Assembly: GCA_900177435.1 (NCBI GenBank)
Contig: FXAI01000002.1
Span: 495,033-559,032, forward strand
Direction: 5' to 3'
DNA: 64,000 nucleotides
Source: Alteromonadaceae bacterium Bs31
Lineage (GTDB): Bacteria > Pseudomonadota > Gammaproteobacteria > Pseudomonadales > Cellvibrionaceae
In this document: positions 58,045 through 64,000 of the stretch, piece by piece
Layout: every line of letters starts with the position of its first letter
Position numbering within the stretch: position 1 is the stretch's first letter
Notes under the pieces: model-generated
What the model was told of the DNA's origin: nothing
Database searches by the model: none
What the model saw: the letters and a program-made list of their open reading frames with translations, nothing else
Translations under genes and position numbers: made by a program

Positions 58045-58434
58045 ATGGAAGGCCCTTTTGGGGTTTTGCATGTCCTATTAGTTTCTCGGCTTGGTAAGGA
58101 ATCTGGTCGCTACCAAATACCACAACCACTTTCTTACGTATTTCTTTATGAGCATCAAGAGTATTTTGAACGGGATGGAAGACAGCACCTGTGGGTCTCT
58201 TCTCTTTCCGGAGAAGGGCAGTTTATCTACGATCAACAAAATTTTATCTATGCTTACGGCGATACCGAGTTTTTTATCGAAAAGTTAATTTCTAAAGGGT
58301 TCGGAAAAAGTGAAATCAGCATCCCCGCTCCACATTGTCACAGCTATCATGAGGAGTTCGATGGTAAGGAGCAGTTAGTTCATGATGCATATGACTGGTT
58401 ATACTCTCCTCTTCAGAATGGTGATGAAAGGTAG
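58045..58434 (+). CDS. unknown cassette protein, probably N-terminally disrupted
   Basis: The 129-residue frame from 58045 has no recognised domain and is acidic and aromatic-rich. Its coding pattern clearly continues upstream in frame to 57910 without a usable start codon (reading NNIYASEIYPSFSRLIIGCK and on). Three codons further up is ATG 57898 with a good ribosome-binding site (AAGGGTAGG), separated from the frame only by one TAG at 57907-57909. The real gene is therefore probably 57898-58434 with an amber codon at position 4. It lies between attC-like sites 2 and 3. Confidence 0.6.
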   Translation: MEGPFGVLHVLLVSRLGKESGRYQIPQPLSYVFLYEHQEYFERDGRQHLWVSSLSGEGQFIYDQQNFIYAYGDTEFFIEKLISKGFGKSEISIPAPHCHSYHEEFDGKEQLVHDAYDWLYSPLQNGDER

Positions 58435-58436
58435 CC

Positions 58437-58530
58437 ATATAACAAACGCTTGCAGCCGAGGCCAAACACTACACACTTTTGGTGTTACCCGATTGAACCA
58501 TGGAGGCGCAAAAAGTCAGTTATCGACAGC
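58437..58530. repeat. degenerate attC-like site 3
   Basis: ATATAACAAACGC right after the stop of the preceding gene resembles the left end of Vibrio repeats, and CCAAA/TTTGG can pair inside. The right core GTTRRRY was not found at the expected distance, so this is likely a decayed or truncated site. The rest of the gap to 58760 has three CCACGTTAT-like repeats at about 58711-58735. Confidence 0.4.
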
Positions 58531-58760
58531 GAATAATGATTAGAAACAGGCTCTGCGGGCACAGCGAGCAAGGCAGTGATAGTAGAAAAACTACATGCAC
58601 ACCCAAGTTTAAAAACTAAAAAACAATTCAAGGCCCGATAAGTCGAAAATTCAAGAAAGTACGCTCATGGCAGGAAGTTGGCGCGCAGAAAAAGAGCGCT
58701 ACATGGGTGTCCACGTTATCCACGTTATCCACGGTTAATCACCAATTGCCGGTTATACCC

Positions 58761-59210
58761 CTACTCCGCACGCCATTTGGCATGCTTTTCCTTTTTATAC
58801 CGTTTAACGTAGCCGGGTACTGACACTAAAGTTCTGCCAACTTTTCCAGGGGTTTGATCTATGAGAGACAAATTTACGAGTACGCTGCTTTTCGGAAATC
58901 TGCCGGATACACGGCAATAGACTGATAGATATTCTGAAGATGCAATACCCGCCTGGACACTCGTTCCAGCAGGAATGTCATATTCATACGATATACCCCG
59001 TAAAATTCCGTTGTGATCATAAAATTCCAGCTTTGCGTTTTCAATATCCTGATCACTTGTATTGAGGATTTGACAATTGAAACTTACATTCGTGCTCAAG
59101 CCGTTTGCAAGTTGAGACGTATAAATAGCATCAGCATTTGCGAGCACCGACAAACCAAAAAGAGGAAAAAATAGTATAGCAAGCAAGATACCATAATATT
59201 TATTTAACAT
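58761..59210 (-). CDS. exported protein, unknown function
   Basis: A 149-residue protein with a signal peptide (YYGILLAILFFPLFGLSVLANA) followed by a beta-rich domain with three cysteines and the pattern FNCQILNTSDQDIENAKLEFYD, which resembles immunoglobulin-like secreted domains. The C-terminus is very basic (KRYKKEKHAKWR). GAGGT precedes the ATG, so it is probably real. Its minus orientation is unusual for an integron cassette array. No family is recognised. Confidence 0.6.
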   Translation of the reverse strand: MLNKYYGILLAILFFPLFGLSVLANADAIYTSQLANGLSTNVSFNCQILNTSDQDIENAKLEFYDHNGILRGISYEYDIPAGTSVQAGIASSEYLSVYCRVSGRFPKSSVLVNLSLIDQTPGKVGRTLVSVPGYVKRYKKEKHAKWRAE

Positions 59211-59576
59211 GATTTTACCTCACAAAATAATAGGAATGACTATTATTTAACTATAGTGTTGACGGCGTATAAATCATTCTGAATTCTTTATACAAGAATT
59301 TACTTTTGTACAAGCAAACTACCTAAGAAGCGCTACGCTATTTTACGATATTTGATAATGCTTAGATAATCAAATTTAATGTTGACAAAAAAATGAACAT
59401 TGACGGCAGCAATAGTGTTACGAAATAATTTCCCAATGCGCCAATTACAGATCTGTTTTAAATATTGATAGAACCAATTATTACATTGGGTGTAATGTGA
59501 ATGTTTATTCCATAGTGTTGTAAAAAACAAAAACTATAATAAACGTAACTGCACATAAATAGAGCAAGGGTTTAAG
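59211..59576. other. AT-rich intergenic region
   Basis: No supported gene. One hairpin ATTACA-TTGGG-TGTAAT lies at 59480-59496. Minus-strand open frames here lack ribosome-binding sites. Confidence 0.5.
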
Positions 59577-59977
59577 ATGGGTGTCCGCGTTATCTCTCGA
59601 GGAAGAGTCGATCTTTACGAAATGGTGGCGTCCTTGCTCATCAGCGAGGACAGGCTTTCTGTTAGTTAAGCCTGCCAAGCGCCCGAAGTGGTGCCAATCG
59701 GAGCTGTGCACATTGCCACTAAAGGTATCCGCGAGGAACCTGGTCATCTTGGTAGCATGAGCAGTTAAGGAGGGCATCGCGCCAACGAGCGAGCCCCAGC
59801 GAAGAATTTATTATTCTCACTCCATGTGGAATTTGTCAGGAGAGGCTAGCTATTTGGGCGCGCGATGTAGAGGTGGCAGTTCCTCATCCTAAAAACCCTG
59901 GTGATTGGCTCGCCAAAACTCTAGCTGAGGTTCAATCTTACTACTGGGGTAACATTCTTGATAGTTCGCCAACATAA
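59577..59977 (+). pseudogene. decayed cytidine deaminase-like gene
   Basis: The frame ending at 59977 encodes EEFIILTPCGICQERLAIW ... LAEVQSYYW, the zinc-binding PCxxC half of a small cytidine deaminase. The first half lies upstream in another frame: PEVVPIGAVHIATKGIREE aligns with the usual LCMETGAICEA, with the zinc-binding Cys replaced by Arg. A stop at 59667-59669 and a frameshift near 59753 break it. An attC-like remnant follows. Cytidine-deaminase-like genes are known integron cargo. Confidence 0.6.
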
Positions 59978-60070
59978 CAAGGCATTAAACGGAACTTTTT
60001 GCCCTTTGTCCCGTTTTGGCGAATTCGCCACTTTACCCCAAAACTTCACTTCAACTAAAAACACAATTGG
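59971..60070. repeat. truncated attC-like site 4
   Basis: From ATAACAAGGC to AAAACTTCACTTCAAC this closely follows site 2 (the stretch TTTTTGCCC ... GTCCCGTTTTGGCG is shared, with GGCG-AATT-CGCC inside), but the right end with GGCGTTA is missing. It lies directly after the cytidine deaminase remnant. The remaining DNA to 60505 holds a repeat copy at 60132-60184 and, on the minus strand, a fragment also found near 61560-61660. Confidence 0.55.
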
Positions 60071-60505
60071 GATCAGGCTTTCCATTTGACAAGAAGCGCT
60101 AAACTTCAGCTTCTGGTCGGAGACGAATAGCGACCAAAAGCGGGCATATTAGCGTGACTATGACATGTCAAATGTAAGGTCTGACACTAAACCTTTTTCT
60201 AGATCATTTTATGGTGTGGTGCCGTTGTGGCCAATGGTTATTTTTTTACTCGGTCGCTGAGAAACATTTGAAAGCAAGGTGTATTCAATATTTTAAGGCG
60301 AGCGAAAAAGTTCAACTTGGAAACTCTAGGTTGAAGTAAGGGAGAGTCGTGTCAGGTCAATGCAATAACGCTTCGCAATTAGACAATGCCGGTCGCCGCT
60401 TTAAGCCTAAAGATGCAATAGCTGTTTTAAGTTTTTCTTTACAACCCACAAGGCTTTTAAAGCGAGACTCAAATTGTTAGTGTCGGTTTTCCCTGTAGTA
60501 ATTGT

Positions 60506-61162
60506 TTAGATAGTCGCATTGGTTGCCGCTACTGTTGAAATAAGCGGATGCACTTGTCCTGTTATCGGATTGTAAAAGTAAAAACCCCAAGCGGGAGCAC
60601 CTGTCGTAGCATGAGCTACTTTCTGACCAAAAAAAATTCCACCCTGCGCTCCCCCTGGGTAGTTCCCTCGTTCCATATTAATATCGCAGGCACCTCCAGG
60701 CGCACCCAATGCAGCCAATGCGCCATTTCTATAAACGCGTTTTATCCCATTTCCGGTAACTAGCCCCGGAGTTGCATTGGCATTGGCGTGAAAAAGCCAG
60801 ACACCCGCATTAACTCCAGCGGTAATTGTCTTTACATACATATTGCAGCCGCTTAAGGCTGAGGTGAATATTAACGAGGCGGCTGGATCAACCTGCTGGT
60901 AAGTCACATGATTAGGCTTGAAAGGAAGAAAACGAATGGGGCTCAAACCGCCCACGAGGTCCATTCGAAGAAAATTGTGTGCTGCTGAATTGATGCGATA
61001 AGCGATTGTGCCATCAAATAGTATGCGATTCGCTGTTTGCTGAACCCCACCAATTGCAGTAATCCCACGAAATAAAGAAACTGGATCTGCAGTAGATTGC
61101 CAACCAGCTTTGCCTTGAAGAAACTGCCGAGGGTTTACGCTTGCGCGATAAAGATCACTCAT
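60506..61162 (-). CDS. orphan protein, unknown function
   Basis: The 218-residue protein has a good ribosome-binding site (AAGGAGT) before its ATG. It has no signal peptide and no membrane segment. It is Gly/Ala/Asn-rich with repeated beta-like patterns, such as GVWLFHANANATPGLV, GGIFFGQKV and WGFYFYNPITGQVHPL. I recognise no domain. Sequences on both sides (near 60370-60480 and 61555-61650) resemble each other, so it may have arrived as an insertion. Confidence 0.6.
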   Translation of the reverse strand: MSDLYRASVNPRQFLQGKAGWQSTADPVSLFRGITAIGGVQQTANRILFDGTIAYRINSAAHNFLRMDLVGGLSPIRFLPFKPNHVTYQQVDPAASLIFTSALSGCNMYVKTITAGVNAGVWLFHANANATPGLVTGNGIKRVYRNGALAALGAPGGACDINMERGNYPGGAQGGIFFGQKVAHATTGAPAWGFYFYNPITGQVHPLISTVAATNATI

Positions 61163-62012
61163 TTCCGACTCCTTGTATGTTTAAACCGAGCTGCTAAAAG
61201 ACAGTCCGAATATGTTAAAGGTTATAAACCAATACACATTTGACAGACTATTCTTCGCGAATTTATAGAGAAAAACAAACTATAAAAAAAATAGCATGCC
61301 AGTTATTTTGGTGTCTTCTACCGTACGGCTATAAATATTGTTTATAGAAAGAAAAAAATAGATAGTCACTTCAAATTCAAAAAGAGTCGTTAAAAATACC
61401 GGTACTTTTCCGGCAACGGCTGATCAAAATCAGCAGCGTTTCACTACTGACTTGAAAAATGCTCAAAAGTAGGTAGTTTTCAAGATCTTACGTGAGCGAA
61501 ATTCAGCATTTGTGGAACGCCTAAAGAAGAAAGAGAGTTGGGCATAACGTTAATGTAAAAGTGCTTCGCAATTGCTGTAAGCCGTCCTGCAGCAGCTTTG
61601 CATTACAGTCCACCAGGCTTTTGCGTTTGGATTCAAACTGAGTAGCCAAGTACGGTGGGTAAGCCGAAGGCGACTCCCACGCGGGCTAAAGCGAGTTTCT
61701 TCAGCTGAAAAAACGTCCTCGCGAGAGGTTCCTGTTACAAATCCGTTGTCGCACATTATTTCCTGCGGCTCCCAACCCCAAAACCACCTTCCTTTGCGCG
61801 CCATCAAAACCCCCACTAGCCACCAGCCGTTAACTCTGCTTAAATCATTCACGCTTCCAAGAAACGGGGTTGGCGTACAAATGGCGCCTAGTGTGCTTAT
61901 GTTAATTGGCGCCAAGGCGAGGCGCGTTTAACATTCAGCAACATACGGAATCTAGCTTCTCGGTATAGGGTTACAACCACAACAAACCCAACACCAGAAT
62001 TGGAGAATCGCT
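61163..62012. other. intergenic mosaic with repeat-like fragments
   Basis: No supported gene. At 61555-61650 lies a fragment similar on the minus strand to 60370-60480; both end in the residues NCEALLH followed by a stop. At about 61660-61720 a GTGGG/CCCAC hairpin sits in a repeat-like GC-rich stretch. GGAGA before 62013 is the ribosome-binding site of the next gene. Confidence 0.4.
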
Positions 62013-63602
62013 ATGAAAGGAATAAAAGCAACACTGTTTGCCTTAGCTGGCCTTGGCACAGCACTGCTGCTGGGCTGCACTTCCAATAAGGACCTAAGCG
62101 ACCACGGCATGCAGGAGGTCATGGTTACCGGCGTGCGCGCAAGCGTCGCTATGGAAGGCATGGAAGAAGCGTATCTGCCCCCACACGAAGCCAATCGTAA
62201 CGATTTCGAAAACTTCAAAACCAACCCCGTAAAACAAGTAAGCCAAGAGCCCGTTTCCACCTTCTCCGCGGATGTGGATACCGCCAGCTACAGCTATGTG
62301 CGCCGCAGCCTAAACAGCGGCGAGCTGCCAGAAAAAGCAGCGGTGCGGCTGGAAGAAATGGTGAACTACTTCCACTACGCCTACCCCGCGCCAGAAACCG
62401 CCGAGCAACCCTTTACCGCCACCACCGTTGTGCACGACGCGCCCTGGGCGCAAGGCCGCAAACTCATTCACATCGGCATCCAGGGCTACAGCCTGCAGCC
62501 AGAAGCGCAGCCACACAGCAACCTGGTATTTCTGCTGGATGTTTCCGGCTCCATGAGTTCGCCGGATAAACTGCCCCTGGTAAAGCAGTCCTTTAAACTG
62601 CTGCTTAGCCAATTAAAACCCACCGATACCATCGCCATTGTGGTGTACGCCGGTGCAGCGGGTACCATACTGGAACCTACCCCTGTTAAACAGAAAAGCA
62701 AAATACTGGCAGCCATGGACAAGCTGGAAGCCGGTGGCTCCACCGCAGGCGGGGAAGGCATAAAGCTCGCCTACGCACTGGCCGAACAGAACTACAAACA
62801 AAATGCCGTAAACCGCATACTGCTCGCCACCGATGGCGACTTTAACGTGGGCATTACCGACCGCGAGCAACTGAAAGGCTTTGTAGAGCGCAAACGGGAA
62901 AAAGGCATCTACCTCTCCGTACTGGGCTTTGGCGACGGCAACTACATGGACCACATGATGCAAAGCCTCGCCCAAAACGGTAACGGCATTGCCGCCTATA
63001 TAGACACCCTCAGCGAAGCGCAAAAAGTACTGGTGCACGAAGCCACCTCCTCGCTCTTCCCCATCGCCACCGACCTAAAACTACAAATTGAATTCAACCC
63101 CGCCAAAGTAAAAGAATACCGCCTGCTCGGCTACGAAACCCGCATGCTGGAACGGGAAGATTTTAATAACGACAAAGTGGACGCTGGCGATATAGGCTCC
63201 GGCCACTCGGTAAGCGCAATCTATGAAATAACCCTTACAGAGTCCACCAACCCACACATGGACGAACTGCGCTATGCAAACACTGAAAAAACAGGCACCG
63301 CTAAAAAAAAGGAACTCGCCTACCTAAAAATGCGCTACAAATTACCGGGTAAAAGTAAATCCACATTAATAGAGCAGGCCATAAATGAGCAAGCTGAAAT
63401 ACATAAAACCCTAAAACAGGAAGTGGACTTTGCCACCGCTGTGGCAGGTTTTGCGCAATTACTGAAAGATGGCAAATATACCGGAGAATGGTCGCTGGAG
63501 GATGCGTTGGCCTTGGCCAAGTCAAACCGGTGTGAAGATGAGTATGGGTATAGGAGTGAGTTTGTGCAGCTGGTTAGGAAGGCGGGGGTGGTTGGGGAGT
63601 GA
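62013..63602 (+). CDS. von Willebrand A-domain lipoprotein (YfbK-like)
   Basis: The 529-residue protein has a lipoprotein signal (LLGC, Cys about 22), then MQEVMVTGVRAS, which resembles the N-terminal plug motif of TonB-dependent receptors. A ~90-residue vWF-associated N-terminal domain with FSADVDTASYSYVRR follows, then the vWA domain with the MIDAS motif DVSGSMS (about 174-180) and ATDGDFNVG, and a C-terminal DUF3520-type domain. It likely binds divalent metal and protein partners at the outer membrane or in the periplasm. The function of YfbK-like proteins is unknown. Confidence 0.88.
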   Translation: MKGIKATLFALAGLGTALLLGCTSNKDLSDHGMQEVMVTGVRASVAMEGMEEAYLPPHEANRNDFENFKTNPVKQVSQEPVSTFSADVDTASYSYVRRSLNSGELPEKAAVRLEEMVNYFHYAYPAPETAEQPFTATTVVHDAPWAQGRKLIHIGIQGYSLQPEAQPHSNLVFLLDVSGSMSSPDKLPLVKQSFKLLLSQLKPTDTIAIVVYAGAAGTILEPTPVKQKSKILAAMDKLEAGGSTAGGEGIKLAYALAEQNYKQNAVNRILLATDGDFNVGITDREQLKGFVERKREKGIYLSVLGFGDGNYMDHMMQSLAQNGNGIAAYIDTLSEAQKVLVHEATSSLFPIATDLKLQIEFNPAKVKEYRLLGYETRMLEREDFNNDKVDAGDIGSGHSVSAIYEITLTESTNPHMDELRYANTEKTGTAKKKELAYLKMRYKLPGKSKSTLIEQAINEQAEIHKTLKQEVDFATAVAGFAQLLKDGKYTGEWSLEDALALAKSNRCEDEYGYRSEFVQLVRKAGVVGE

Positions 63603-63681
63603 CTTGTTTTGACCAAAAGCTGACGCTGGGATATAGCTGCATCAAGAGTGTCAAATGTAAGGCCTGATAAACATAAGGCAG

Positions 63682-63711
63682 CCTCGCCCCACCACCGTAG
63701 TGGTAGCGAGG
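63682..63711 (+). ncRNA. hairpin in IS110 left end, candidate bridge RNA part
   Basis: CCTCGC/GCGAGG enclose ACCAC-CGTA-GTGGT, giving a GC-rich stem-loop 43 bases before the transposase start codon. IS110-group elements encode a structured guide RNA in the non-coding DNA flanking the transposase, and this hairpin is where such an RNA would lie. The full RNA cannot be outlined from this half alone. Confidence 0.4.
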
Positions 63712-63753
63712 AGTACAATGATTGTCGACCAAAACAACTCATTGGAGGCTGCT

Positions 63754-64000
63754 ATGTCACTTTATTGTGGAATCGATTTACATTCAAACAATTCTGTTAT
63801 TTGTGTCATTAATGAAGAAGATAAGCGGTTAAAAGAAGTTAAAGTCGACAACAATTCTGAATTGGTTATTAAAGCGCTATCGCGATATAAGAAACGGTTA
63901 AAAGCGGTTGCTATTGAGTCAACCTTCAATTGGTATTGGCTGGCAGACGAGCTCATGGATGCGGGCTTTAAGGTACTTCTCGTTAACACCGCTAAAGTTG
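63754..64000 (+). CDS. IS110-family transposase, N-terminal part
   Basis: The visible 82 residues match the start of DEDD transposases of the IS110 family: YCGIDLHSNNSVICVI carries the first catalytic Asp, and VAIESTFNWYWLADELMDAGFKVLLVNTAKV carries the Glu-Ser segment of the second acidic site. GGAGG lies five bases before the ATG. The gene runs off the window, so whether it is intact is unknown. Confidence 0.9.
   Translation, partial: MSLYCGIDLHSNNSVICVINEEDKRLKEVKVDNNSELVIKALSRYKKRLKAVAIESTFNWYWLADELMDAGFKVLLVNTAKV

Larger units (their letters stand above)
63663..64000 (+). mobile_element. IS110-family insertion sequence, left part
   Basis: The window ends inside this element. The left boundary cannot be fixed, because IS110 elements have no long terminal inverted repeats and make no clear target duplication. 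It is placed after the TGTCAAATGTAAGG motif that also occurs at 60166-60179. A non-coding left end of about 90 bases precedes the transposase gene. Confidence 0.65.

Noticed and set aside
58711..58735. Tandem TTATCCAC motifs resembling DnaA boxes
   Set aside because: Only two or three copies that end in G instead of A, no AT-rich unwinding element and no dnaA or other origin gene nearby; more likely a short local repeat.
59333..59777. Minus-strand frames opposite the cytidine deaminase remnant
   Set aside because: They lack ribosome-binding sites and the opposite strand explains the sequence better through recognisable deaminase motifs.
61550..61915. 121-codon minus-strand frame
   Set aside because: No ribosome-binding site, and composition that follows a mosaic of repeat-like fragments; only its last part matches the fragment near 60370.

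Overview
The window is chromosomal DNA from a marine, polysaccharide-degrading gammaproteobacterium, most likely of the Cellvibrionaceae (the Cellvibrio / Saccharophagus / Teredinibacter group). Three things point there: the rsmG-parA-parB-atpIBEFHAGDC order typical of the gammaproteobacterial origin region, secreted pectinases built from carbohydrate-binding modules joined by long poly-serine linkers, and the engB / cytochrome c4 / dsbA neighbourhood. The species itself cannot be named from the sequence alone.

Layout. 1-4.7 kb: small envelope proteins, the 16S rRNA methyltransferase RsmG, the ParA/ParB partition pair and a GST. 4.8-7.2 kb (minus): a MetY-type sulfhydrylase and a lipoprotein. 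7.4-14.9 kb: the complete nine-gene F1Fo ATP synthase operon with a good sigma-70 promoter and a terminator. 15-22.2 kb: a CWC-type cysteine-rich protein, an unusual MiaA, a GH43 lipoprotein, an alkaline-phosphatase-superfamily enzyme, an octanucleotide repeat and mannonate dehydratase UxuA. 22.4-31.6 kb: housekeeping genes (gamma-carbonic-anhydrase-like protein, oligopeptidase A, YheV-like zinc ribbon, lactonase, EngB, cytochrome c4, lipoprotein DsbA, a diguanylate cyclase) and an array of ~100-bp repeats.

31.8-47 kb (all minus) is a pectin locus: a PL3 and a PL1 pectate lyase, a large beta-helix protein and a GH140-like apiosidase candidate. It is interrupted by a three-gene unit of two tandem alkaline phosphatases and a lipoprotein. 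With GH43 and UxuA this describes extracellular attack on pectin, side-chain removal and hexuronate catabolism. 47.2-54.7 kb (minus) is a MacAB-like efflux system followed by an NtrC-type regulator and a histidine kinase. Its upstream region carries a sigma-54-like promoter and two evenly spaced dyad sites, suggesting self-regulation.

From about 56.9 to 60.1 kb the DNA looks like an integrase-less cluster of integron cassettes: a DUF805 gene, a GFA/CENP-V gene, an orphan gene with an early amber codon and a decayed cytidine deaminase, with two intact and two degenerate attC-like sites. An orphan gene, a von Willebrand A-domain lipoprotein and the start of an IS110-family element, whose non-coding left end holds a strong hairpin, close the window.
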